Of a stretch of 64,000 nucleotides of DNA, positions 36,930-44,195 are shown one piece after another. This stretch comes from Promicromonospora sp. MEB111 (GTDB taxonomy: Bacteria > Actinomycetota > Actinomycetes > Actinomycetales > Cellulomonadaceae), in contig NZ_JARVSD010000008.1 of NCBI RefSeq assembly GCF_030209445.1, positions 310,001 through 374,000 on the forward strand, read 5' to 3'. The position numbers and the translations under genes are program-made. Positions within the stretch are counted from its first letter, which is position 1; the number at the start of each line of letters is the position of its first letter. Below the pieces are notes generated by a model that saw nothing but the letters and a program-made list of their open reading frames with translations, searched no databases and was not told the origin of the DNA.

Positions 36930-37493
36930 ATGCCGAGAATCGTGGATCATGAGGAGCGCCGCTGGGAGATCGTCTTCGCGCTCTGGCTGGTCATCGCCCG
37001 GCACGGGATCGAGGGCGTCAGCCTGCGCCACGTCGCCGCGGAGGCCGGCGTCTCGATGGGGCGCATCCAGCACTACTTCGGCACCAAGGACGCCCTCGTC
37101 CTGGCCGGCTGCACCGCCCTGGTCGACCGCGCCTACGGCGGGTACCAGGAGACCGCCGACGCCGCCGCGCGGGACCGGCTGCGATACGTCATGAACCAGC
37201 AGATCCCGCGCGACGACGCCGGCCGGATCGGCGTCACCGTCTGGTACGCCTACGTGGCGAAGTCGATCAACGACGCCGCCGTCCGCCAGGTGCTGGCCGA
37301 GGCGCGGCGAGGGGCCGAGGACGAGTGTGCGCGGCTGATCCGTGCCGACCGCGACACGAGCGCGGAGGGCGCGCTGACACAGGCCCGGCGCCTGCTGGCG
37401 CTCGCCGACGGACTCACGCTGCGGGTGCTGGTCCGGGACCTGGAGCCGGGCGAGGCGGTGGCGATGCTGGAGGCCGAGGTCGGTCGCGCCTGA
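36930..37493 (+). CDS. TetR family transcriptional regulator
   Basis: 187 residues. The N-terminal HTH (about 10-55, containing SLRHVAAEAGVSMGRIQHYF) is typical, with a BetI/TetR_C-like ligand domain. It starts at ATG 36930, leaderless behind TATCCT. It is divergent from the alpha/beta hydrolase and almost certainly represses both through the palindrome between them. The ligand may be a substrate or product of the hydrolase; this is inference from the pairing. Confidence 0.93.
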   Translation: MPRIVDHEERRWEIVFALWLVIARHGIEGVSLRHVAAEAGVSMGRIQHYFGTKDALVLAGCTALVDRAYGGYQETADAAARDRLRYVMNQQIPRDDAGRIGVTVWYAYVAKSINDAAVRQVLAEARRGAEDECARLIRADRDTSAEGALTQARRLLALADGLTLRVLVRDLEPGEAVAMLEAEVGRA

Positions 37494-37517
37494 CGGCGCC
37501 GGCGCGAGCCGGCCGTC
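37492..37517 (+). terminator. hairpin at the end of the tetR gene
   Basis: GACGG...CCGGC (37492-37503, two-base bulge CG) pairs with GCCGG-CCGTC (37508-37517) around a GCGA tetraloop, directly on the stop codon. There is no T-run. Confidence 0.5.
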
Positions 37518-37545
37518 GCGGGCCGCACCGACCGGGCGGGCGACG

Positions 37546-37842
37546 TCAGTCCGTGCGGTCCGGACTGCCGAACAGGTCGCCGAAGGCCTCGTCGGCCTGC
37601 CGCGCGACCTCCACGTCCCGCGCCAGCCGGGCCCCACGGTCCACGGGCCCGTCCCAGGCGCGGGGGTCCCGGGCCGGGCCGTCGAGGAGCCCGCGCCGGA
37701 TCCAGCCGAGGACGAGCTGCGGCCCGGAGGTACCGCTCCGGGCCGCCATGGTGGTGAGCTGGTCGCCGTCGGCGTCGGACAGGTCGACGACGACCCGCCG
37801 TCCGTCGAGCTCGACGCGCGAGCAGGAGCCGCGGGTGGTCAT
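37546..37842 (-). CDS. hypothetical small protein
   Basis: 98 residues, soluble and charged. The first half (GRRVVVDLSDADGDQL) looks like short beta strands; the second half is helical with many Asp and Arg. I recognise no family. ATG at 37842 is used; CAGGCT (minus strand, 37850-37855) ends seven bases upstream, similar to the leaderless promoters of neighbours. A DNA-binding antitoxin-like fold is possible but no toxin gene is nearby. Confidence 0.55.
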   Translation of the reverse strand: MTTRGSCSRVELDGRRVVVDLSDADGDQLTTMAARSGTSGPQLVLGWIRRGLLDGPARDPRAWDGPVDRGARLARDVEVARQADEAFGDLFGSPDRTD

Positions 37843-37939
37843 GGGACCCAGCCTGCCGCGCACCGCCGTCGTCGTGCACCGCGAGGCGCGAATCCGTGCG
37901 GATACGCAACGCCCGCCCGCGACCTCGTACGCTTTTCCC

Positions 37940-38734
37940 GTGAGTCAGCCCGCATCCGCCCAGCCCGACACCGCGCGTCAGGACACCGAGACCCCGCTCG
38001 ACCTCTCGGGGTTCCGGACCAAGCCGGTGTCGTTCGTGCGCCGGTCCGGACGGCTCACGGACAAGCAGAAGCGCTTGTGGGCCGAGCGCCGCACCGCCTA
38101 CGTCTTCGACGTGCCCCGGGCGATCGCGCGCACCTCCGTGCACCCGGAGTACGTGCTCGACGCCGCGGCGCTCTTCGGACGCACCGCCCCGCTCGTGGTC
38201 GAGATCGGCTCGGGGCTGGGCGACGCCGTCGTCGGGGCGGCCTCGACCGATCCCGGGCGCGACTACCTCGCCGTCGAGGTCTACCAGCCCGGGCTGGTGC
38301 ACACGATCGCGCGCGCCGAGCGGGCCGGGGCGGCCCTGGGGCGGGACGGGCTGCCGAACCTGCGGCTCGTGCAGGCCAACGCGGCCGAGCTGCTGGAGAC
38401 CACCGTCGCCGCCGGCTCGGTGGACGAGCTCTGGGTCTTCTTCCCCGACCCGTGGCACAAGGCGCGCCACCACAAGCGCCGCCTGGTCACCGCGGAGTTC
38501 GCGGCGCTCGCGGCGCGCGTGCTGCGGCCCGGTGGCACGCTCCGCCTCGCGACCGACTGGGCCGAGTACGCCGAGCAGATGGTCGAGGTGCTGGAGGCCG
38601 ACGAGAACCTCGTCAACGCGCACGGCCCGGGTGCCCTGGCGCCGCGGTTCGAGCGCCGCGTGCTGACCGGGTTCGAGCGCAAGGCGCACGACGCCGGGCG
38701 GGACATCGCCGACCTGGAGTACGTGCGCCGCTGA
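37940..38734 (+). CDS. trmB: tRNA (guanine-46-N7)-methyltransferase
   Basis: 264 residues. It methylates G46 in the variable loop of tRNAs using S-adenosylmethionine. SAM motif VEIGSGLGD, VEVYQPG and the catalytic block VFFPDPWHKARHHKRRL are typical. GTG at 37940 was chosen since TACGCT (37928-37933) ends six bases upstream, a leaderless start. Confidence 0.96.
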   Translation: MSQPASAQPDTARQDTETPLDLSGFRTKPVSFVRRSGRLTDKQKRLWAERRTAYVFDVPRAIARTSVHPEYVLDAAALFGRTAPLVVEIGSGLGDAVVGAASTDPGRDYLAVEVYQPGLVHTIARAERAGAALGRDGLPNLRLVQANAAELLETTVAAGSVDELWVFFPDPWHKARHHKRRLVTAEFAALAARVLRPGGTLRLATDWAEYAEQMVEVLEADENLVNAHGPGALAPRFERRVLTGFERKAHDAGRDIADLEYVRR

Positions 38735-38790
38735 CGTCGCGCTGACCAGGTGCTTCCCCGAGACCGTCGGTGAATACCGTTCGAATGTAA

Positions 38791-38806
38791 CGACTTGGTC
38801 AAGTCG
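38791..38806. promoter_or_regulatory. inverted repeat CGACTT-N4-AAGTCG upstream of acetate permease genes
   Basis: Perfect 6+6 repeat in the 193-base gap before the DUF485-symporter operon, in a locally A/T-richer stretch (38774-38812) that could hold the promoter. Candidate regulator site. Confidence 0.4.
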
Positions 38807-38840
38807 GGAAACGCGCCGTCTGAACCGTTTGCCCCCGGCG

Positions 38841-38856
38841 TGTGAGGTACGGCACA
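38841..38856. promoter_or_regulatory. GlxR/Crp-like site TGTGAGGTACGGCACA
   Basis: Matches the actinobacterial cAMP-receptor (GlxR) consensus TGTGA-NNTANN-TCACA at all but one of its twelve fixed positions (G replaces the T before CACA). It lies 71 bases before the DUF485 start, upstream of genes that import acetate, which cAMP-dependent regulators control in Corynebacterium. Binding is inferred. Confidence 0.6.
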
Positions 38857-38927
38857 TTGGGCCGGGTGCGAGATGCGCACACCGGGCCGCGGCAGAGCGC
38901 GCGCCCCCATGAGCCAATGGAGGCGTC

Positions 38928-39266
38928 ATGAGTGACGTACAGGCAGCAGGGCCTGCCGAAACCGATTACCAACGTGTCGAGCGATCCGACGAGTTCCAGA
39001 GCCTGCGCAGGGCCTTCCGGAACTTCGTCTTCCCGATGACGGCGCTGTTCCTCGTCTGGTACCTCCTGTACGCCCTCATGAGCACGTACGCGCACGAGTT
39101 CATGAGCATCCGCGTGGCCGGCACCATCACGGTCGGGCTGATCTTCGGGCTGCTGCAGTTCGTCTCGACGTTCGTGATCACCACGCTCTACGCGCGGTGG
39201 GCCAACAACAAGTTCGACGCCCGGGCGCAGGCCCTGCGCGAGGAGATCGAGGGGGGCGAGCTGTGA
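38928..39266 (+). CDS. DUF485 membrane protein (acetate symporter partner)
   Basis: 112 residues with two transmembrane segments (about 32-52 and 62-86). DUF485 proteins are nearly always encoded directly before ActP/MctC-type solute:sodium symporters, as here, and are thought to be their small partner. Ribosome-binding site TGGAGGCG at 38918-38925. The stop overlaps the symporter start by four bases (GTGA). Confidence 0.92.
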   Translation: MSDVQAAGPAETDYQRVERSDEFQSLRRAFRNFVFPMTALFLVWYLLYALMSTYAHEFMSIRVAGTITVGLIFGLLQFVSTFVITTLYARWANNKFDARAQALREEIEGGEL

Positions 39267-40912
39267 ACGGGACAGTCATGGCGGCTGAGGCCACGAACGT
39301 CGGCAACACCTGGGTCAACATCGGCATCTTCGCGGCGTTCGTGGTGGTCACGCTCATCGTCGTCTTCCGCGTCTCGCGGCAGAACAAGAGCGCCGCGGAC
39401 TTCTACGCCGGCGGCCGCAACTTCACCGGCACCCAGAACGGCACCGCGATCGCGGGCGACTACCTCTCCGCCGCGAGCTTCCTGGGCATCGCGGGCGCCA
39501 TCGCCGTCAACGGGTACGACGGCTTCCTGTACTCGATCGGCTTCCTCGTGGCGTGGCTCGTCGCGTTGCTGCTGGTCGCCGAGCTGCTGCGCAACACCGG
39601 CAAGTTCACGATGGCGGACGTGCTGTCGTTCCGCCTCAAGCAGCGGCCCATCCGCATGGCGGCGGCGCTGTCCACGCTCGCGGTCGTGTTCTTCTACCTG
39701 CTGGCGCAGATGGCGGGCGCGGGTGGCCTCGTCGCCCTCCTGCTCGGCATCACCGACAAGACGGGCCAGGGCCTGGTCATCGCCGTCGTGGGCGCGCTGA
39801 TGATCCTGTACGTGCTGGTGGGCGGCATGAAGGGCACCACCTGGGTGCAGATCATCAAGGCGACGCTGCTCATCCTGGGCGCCGGCGCCATGACCATCTG
39901 GGTGCTCGCGCGGTTCGGCTTCAGCCTCTCGGCCGTCATGCAGGAGGCCGTGAACATGGCCGGCGAGAACGGCGAGGCGATCCTCGAACCGGGCCTGCAG
40001 TACGGCGCCACGGCGCTGTCGCAGCTCGACTTCCTGTCGCTCGCGCTGGCGCTGGTGCTCGGCACCGCGGGCCTGCCGCACGTGCTCATGCGGTTCTACA
40101 CGGTGCCGTCGGCCAAGGAGGCCCGCAAGTCCGTGGTCGTGGCGATCTGGCTGATCGGCATCTTCTACCTGTTCACCCTGGTGCTCGGGTACGGCGCGGG
40201 CGCCCTCGTGGGCCCCGAGGTGATCCTCGCGGCGCCGGGCGGGCAGAACTCGGCGGCACCGCTGCTCGCGTTCGAGCTCGGTGGCGAGATCCTGCTCGGC
40301 ATCATCGCGGCGGTCGCGTTCGCGACCATCCTCGCGGTCGTGGCCGGCCTGACGATCACGGCGGCGGCGAGCTTCTCCCACGACATCTACGCGTCCATCA
40401 TCAAGAAGGGGCAGGTCTCGCCCGACGGCGAGGTCCGGGTGGCCCGCTGGACCGTGGTCGTGATCGGCATCATCGCGATCATCGGCGGCATCTTCGCCAA
40501 CGGGCAGAACATCGCGTTCCTCGTGGCCCTGGCGTTCTGCGTCGCGGCGTCGGCGAACCTGCCGACCATCATCTACTCGCTGTTCTGGAAGCGGTTCAAC
40601 ACGTCCGGCGCGCTGTGGAGCATCTACGGCGGCCTCATCTCGACCGTCGTGCTGATCATCTTCTCCCCGGTGGTCTCGGGGAAGCCCGCGGACCCGGTGA
40701 CCGGGCTCAGCAAGTCGATGATCAGCGACCCGGCCATCGACTTCCACTGGTTCCCGCTCGACAACCCGGGCATCGTGACCATCCCGCTCGCGTTCGTGCT
40801 CGGCATCGTCGGCACCTACCTGAGCAAGGAGCGGTCGCACCCGGAGAAGTACGCCGAGATGGAGGTCCGCTCCCTCACGGGCGCGGGCGCCGAGAAGGCG
40901 GTCGCGCACTGA
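39263..40912 (+). CDS. actP: cation:acetate symporter (SSS family, ActP/MctC-like)
   Basis: 549 residues with 13 predicted transmembrane segments, of the solute:sodium symporter family. Sodium-site segments GDYLSAASFLGIAGAI and ATILAVVAGLTITAAASFSHDIY match ActP. It imports acetate and possibly other short monocarboxylates such as propionate or pyruvate. GTG at 39263 overlaps the DUF485 stop. It is followed by a long hairpin that ends this operon and the convergent epimerase gene. Confidence 0.94.
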   Translation: MNGTVMAAEATNVGNTWVNIGIFAAFVVVTLIVVFRVSRQNKSAADFYAGGRNFTGTQNGTAIAGDYLSAASFLGIAGAIAVNGYDGFLYSIGFLVAWLVALLLVAELLRNTGKFTMADVLSFRLKQRPIRMAAALSTLAVVFFYLLAQMAGAGGLVALLLGITDKTGQGLVIAVVGALMILYVLVGGMKGTTWVQIIKATLLILGAGAMTIWVLARFGFSLSAVMQEAVNMAGENGEAILEPGLQYGATALSQLDFLSLALALVLGTAGLPHVLMRFYTVPSAKEARKSVVVAIWLIGIFYLFTLVLGYGAGALVGPEVILAAPGGQNSAAPLLAFELGGEILLGIIAAVAFATILAVVAGLTITAAASFSHDIYASIIKKGQVSPDGEVRVARWTVVVIGIIAIIGGIFANGQNIAFLVALAFCVAASANLPTIIYSLFWKRFNTSGALWSIYGGLISTVVLIIFSPVVSGKPADPVTGLSKSMISDPAIDFHWFPLDNPGIVTIPLAFVLGIVGTYLSKERSHPEKYAEMEVRSLTGAGAEKAVAH

Positions 40913-40947
40913 TCCGGCGCACCTGAGGCGGCGTCCGGTTCGCTGCC

Positions 40948-40997
40948 CGACGACGGCCGCGGTCACCTCCCCCGGGAGGTGACCACGGCCGTCGTCG
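40948..40997. terminator. long bidirectional hairpin between actP and epimerase gene
   Basis: A 24-bp stem (40948-40971 with 40974-40997) with one mismatch (40960 against 40985) and two bases between the arms. It sits in the 111-base gap between convergent stops and has no T-run on either strand. One of five long hairpins of this kind in the window. Confidence 0.8.
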
Positions 40998-41023
40998 TAC
41001 CGGGACCAGGTGAACCGTGCGCG

Positions 41024-42007
41024 TCAGGCGCGGCGGCGGCGCACGACGTCGTCGACCGCTGGGGCGAGGTCGGGCCACCGGAAGGCGAAGCCCGCGGCGG
41101 CGAGCCGTTCGGGCAGCACCCAGCGGCTCTTGAGCACCAGCTCCGCCTCGTTGCGCAGCACCCACACGGCGGGCTCCAGCAGCCAGCGCGGCGCCGGGAT
41201 CCCCAGCGGCATCCGGGTCGCCCGGCGCAGCTCGGCCATGAGCGTGCGGTTGTCGACCGGGTGCGGCGCGGCCAGGTTGACCGGCCCGGAGATCTCCTCG
41301 TGCTGCTCCAGGAACCGGACGGCCCGCAGCACGTCGTCGACGTGGATCCACGAGAACTTCTGCCGGCCGGCGCTGTGGTGGACCGGCACGGGGCCGCCCG
41401 TCGGCCGGTCGCCGATGCCACGGTAGCGATGGTGCTGGAACCACCAGCCGTCGAGCTGCGGGCCCCCCACGCCGAACCGCGCCAGCCTCGCGAGCATGTC
41501 CGACGCCGGTCCGCCCAGCACGATCGCCATGCGCAGGGCGACCCGTCGGGTCTCCGGCAGGCGCCCCGCGAAGAGCTCGTGCTCCCAGCTGCGCGCCACG
41601 TCGACGGAGAATCCGGCGCCGAGCTCGCCGCCGTCCTCGGTCTGCGGGTGGTCCAGCGCGTAGCGGTAGATCGTGGCGGTGCTCGCGTTGAGCCACAGCC
41701 GAGGGGGACGGGCGGCGGCTGCGACGGCGTCGTGCAGCTGCCGGGTGGTCTCGACCCGGGACCGCAGGATCTCGTCGCGGTTCCGGTCGGTGTAGCGGCA
41801 GCCCACGCTCTTGCCCGCGAGGTTGACCAGCAGGTCGGCGCCGTCGACCACGTCCCTGAGGGCGGACGGCCCGTCGGACCACCGCACGTCGGGGCCGGCG
41901 CGGCCGACCCGGACGACGTGGTAACCGCGCGCCGTGAGGTCGTCGACGAGCGCCCGTCCGATGAACCCGGTCCAGCCCGCCACGACGGCCCGTCTCGCCT
42001 CGGTCAT
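41024..42007 (-). CDS. TIGR01777 family epimerase (SDR39U1-like)
   Basis: 327-residue atypical short-chain dehydrogenase with an N-terminal NAD(P) loop (AGWTGFIGRAL), the NLAGKSVGCRYT segment, and C-terminal DUF1731-like end (LKSRWVLPERL). The family is called an epimerase/oxidoreductase but the substrate is unknown; it is often linked to photoprotection or cell division genes. TACGCT (minus strand, 42015-42020) ends seven bases before ATG, so 42007 is a leaderless start. Confidence 0.91.
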   Translation of the reverse strand: MTEARRAVVAGWTGFIGRALVDDLTARGYHVVRVGRAGPDVRWSDGPSALRDVVDGADLLVNLAGKSVGCRYTDRNRDEILRSRVETTRQLHDAVAAAARPPRLWLNASTATIYRYALDHPQTEDGGELGAGFSVDVARSWEHELFAGRLPETRRVALRMAIVLGGPASDMLARLARFGVGGPQLDGWWFQHHRYRGIGDRPTGGPVPVHHSAGRQKFSWIHVDDVLRAVRFLEQHEEISGPVNLAAPHPVDNRTLMAELRRATRMPLGIPAPRWLLEPAVWVLRNEAELVLKSRWVLPERLAAAGFAFRWPDLAPAVDDVVRRRRA

Positions 42008-42055
42008 GCGCCGCAGCGTATCGCCCACCCTCCCCAAAGGGGGTGGGTTGGTGGG

Positions 42056-42406
42056 TCAGGGGGCGATGACCAGCTCGGTGATGTGGTCGCCGTGCAGGGT
42101 GTAGCGGTAGCGGAGGTCGACGACGCCGCCCGGGAAGTCTCCCTCCAGGTGTCGCACGGCGGTCCAGTGCGTGTCGTCGTCCTGCCGGACGGCGGTGAGC
42201 TCGCTGGTGTAGGTGTACTCGCTCGCGGCCCGCGACAGCCAGGAGCGGATCTCCGCCAGGCCCCGGTAGGTGCGGCCCTCGTCGGTGACCTCCGCGTCGT
42301 CGGCGTAGCAGGCCAGCTCGCGCTCGGCGTCGCGGGCCTCGTGTGCTGCGAGGTGCGCGGTAAGGACGGCGGGCAGTGCCCGGCCCTCGGTGATGGACGC
42401 GTTCAT
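42056..42406 (-). CDS. NTF2-like (SnoaL fold) protein
   Basis: 116-residue cone-shaped NTF2-like protein with the usual N-terminal helix, CYADDAEVTDEGRTYRGLAEI (SnoaL_2 start) and a curved sheet. Members are small isomerases, hydrolases or orphan ligand binders; catalytic residues are not assigned. GAAAGGAAG (around 42412-42420) is its ribosome-binding site. It lies 36 bases after the SDR gene on the same strand and is likely co-transcribed with it from the MerR-type promoter. Confidence 0.85.
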   Translation of the reverse strand: MNASITEGRALPAVLTAHLAAHEARDAERELACYADDAEVTDEGRTYRGLAEIRSWLSRAASEYTYTSELTAVRQDDDTHWTAVRHLEGDFPGGVVDLRYRYTLHGDHITELVIAP

Positions 42407-42442
42407 GGTTCTTCCTTTCGTTGCTGGGTCTGTCGGAGGCGG

Positions 42443-43249
42443 TCAGCCGACCGTCGGCACGGTCCCGCCGTCGATCGTGTGCTCGGCGCCGGTGATGGCC
42501 GCCGCCCGGTCGCCGACGAGGAACGCGACGAGCTCGGCCACCTCCGCGGGCTCGCTCGGCCGCCCGAGCGGGATGCCGCCGAGCGAGTCCATGAGCTGCT
42601 CCAGCGCCGCCTCGCGGCTGATGCCCTGTCCGGCCGACAAGCGCTCGACCAGCGCCTCGGCGCTCGACGTGCGGATGAAGCCGGGGGAGACGACGTTGAC
42701 CCGGACGCCGTGCGGGGCGGCCTCGACGGCGAGCCCCTTGCTGTAGGTCGTGAGGGCAGCCTTGGCCGCCGCGTAGCCGAGCGTGGCGGTGTGCAGCGGC
42801 ATCCGGCGCTGGATCGAGGAGACGTGCACCACCGCGCCCTTGCCGGCGGCGATCATGCCGGGCAGCAGGGCGCGGTCCAGGCGCACGGCGGCGAGCAGGT
42901 TCAGGTCCAGCTCCTCGGTCCAGTGCCCGTCCGTCATGGCCGCGAAGCCGCCCGACGGCGAGTGCGAGCCGCCGAGCGTGTGCACCAGGACGTCGACGCC
43001 GCCGAGATGCTCCGCGACGTGCTCGGCGACCTGGGCGGCGCCGTCCGGCGTGGTGAGGTCGGACGCCACGAAGCCCTGCGGGCCGGGGTGCGGGTCCGGC
43101 GCGGTACGGGCCACGCCCAGCACCGTCGCGCCCGCCGCGCGCAGCCGGGCGGTGACGGCGGCGCCGGTGCCCTTGCTGGCACCGGTCACCAGGGCGCGCC
43201 GGCCGTCGAGGCGGTCGCTGAGGGAACCGTTGTTGTCGGGGGTGTGCAT
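42443..43249 (-). CDS. SDR family oxidoreductase
   Basis: 268-residue short-chain dehydrogenase. Cofactor loop TGASKGTG (residues about 22-29), catalytic Ser in VHVSSIQRR, Tyr-Lys in YAAAK, and C-terminal [14 protein letters not shown]. It reduces or oxidises an unknown alcohol/carbonyl. Start at 43249 is six bases after -10 CAGCCT of the MerR-type promoter, so it is probably leaderless and activated by the divergent MerR protein. Confidence 0.93.
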   Translation of the reverse strand: MHTPDNNGSLSDRLDGRRALVTGASKGTGAAVTARLRAAGATVLGVARTAPDPHPGPQGFVASDLTTPDGAAQVAEHVAEHLGGVDVLVHTLGGSHSPSGGFAAMTDGHWTEELDLNLLAAVRLDRALLPGMIAAGKGAVVHVSSIQRRMPLHTATLGYAAAKAALTTYSKGLAVEAAPHGVRVNVVSPGFIRTSSAEALVERLSAGQGISREAALEQLMDSLGGIPLGRPSEPAEVAELVAFLVGDRAAAITGAEHTIDGGTVPTVG

Positions 43250-43255
43250 GACCCC

Positions 43256-43286
43256 AGGCTGGAGTCTCCCGCAGGGAGAGGGTCAA
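43256..43286 (-). promoter_or_regulatory. MerR-type promoter with 19-base spacer
   Basis: On the minus strand, -35 TTGACC (plus 43281-43286) and -10 CAGCCT (plus 43256-43261) are 19 bases apart, the over-long spacing that MerR activators untwist. Between them lies the perfect dyad TCTCCC-GCA-GGGAGA (43265-43279). It drives the SDR gene, and the MerR gene is divergent on the other side. Confidence 0.85.
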
Positions 43287-43327
43287 CCCCCGCCGCGAAC
43301 GACCGGGGGAGGGTGCACAGTGGTGCC

Positions 43328-44134
43328 GTGACCCAAGGCCTGACCATCGGCGACTTCGCCGAGCTCACCCACCTGAGCATCCGGACGCTGCGCCGCTATC
43401 ACGAGTCCGGTCTGCTGGAGCCGGACCGGGTGGACCCCGTCAGCGGCTACCGGTACTACACGGCCGCGCAGATCCCGCAGGCGCAGGTGATCCACCGGCT
43501 GCGCGAGCTCGACGTGCCGCTGGCCGAGGTGCGGCAGATTCTCGCCACGCCCGACGCCGACGCGCGGGCCGGGCTGGTCGCCGGCCACCTGCGCCGGCTG
43601 GAGGCCGAGCTGGACCGGACCCGGGCCGCCGTCGCGTCGCTCCGCCGGCTGCTGAGCCCGGCGGCGCCGCCGGAGGTCGTGCTGCGCTCCGAACCGGCCC
43701 GGACGGTCGCCGCGGTCACCGGCGTCGTCGGGCACGACGAGGTGCTGACCTGGTACGCCGGCGCGATGGCCGAGCTGGACGGGGCCGTGGCCGGGCACGA
43801 GCGGCTCGGACCGCCCGGCGGGCAGTACGACAACGCGCTGTTCCGCGACGGCCGCGGATCGGTCCTGGTGTACCGGCCGGTGGCGGACCCGCCGGAGCGC
43901 GGGCGGGTACGGCCCGTCGAGCTGCCCGCGGCCGAGCTCGCCGCCGTCGTCCACCACGGGCCGCACGACGACATCGACGTCACGTACGGGCGGCTCGGGG
44001 CCTGGGTCGTCGACCACGCCCTCGCCGTCGACGGCCCGGTGCACGAGACGTACCTGGTCACCCCGGCCGACACCCCCGACCGGGCCGCATGGCGCACGGA
44101 GCTGGCCTGGCCGGTCTTCCGCCTCGCCCCGTAG
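43328..44134 (+). CDS. MerR family regulator with GyrI-like effector domain
   Basis: 268 residues: MerR winged helix (about 1-72: TIGDFAELTHLSIRTLRRYHESGLLEP), a dimerising coiled coil (75-118), and a GyrI-like/bacterial transcription activator effector domain (about 120-268) that binds drugs or lipophilic cations in the BmrR group. GTG at 43328. It probably activates the divergent SDR and NTF2-like genes. It ends before a long hairpin. Confidence 0.93.
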   Translation: MTQGLTIGDFAELTHLSIRTLRRYHESGLLEPDRVDPVSGYRYYTAAQIPQAQVIHRLRELDVPLAEVRQILATPDADARAGLVAGHLRRLEAELDRTRAAVASLRRLLSPAAPPEVVLRSEPARTVAAVTGVVGHDEVLTWYAGAMAELDGAVAGHERLGPPGGQYDNALFRDGRGSVLVYRPVADPPERGRVRPVELPAAELAAVVHHGPHDDIDVTYGRLGAWVVDHALAVDGPVHETYLVTPADTPDRAAWRTELAWPVFRLAP

Positions 44135-44138
44135 CCGT

Positions 44139-44195
44139 TGAGTGCTGGGTATTCGCCCTTCTGGCACACGAAAAAGGGCGAATATCCAGCACTCA
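44139..44195. terminator. long bidirectional hairpin between merR and fdhF-like gene
   Basis: A 22-bp stem (44139-44160 with 44174-44195) with one G-T pair and a 13-base loop, between convergent stops. Its stem is A/T-richer than the surrounding genes. No T-run follows on the plus strand. Confidence 0.8.

Noticed and set aside
37546-37842. Small protein as an antitoxin
   Set aside because: No recognisable DNA-binding motif and no toxin-like gene within reach.
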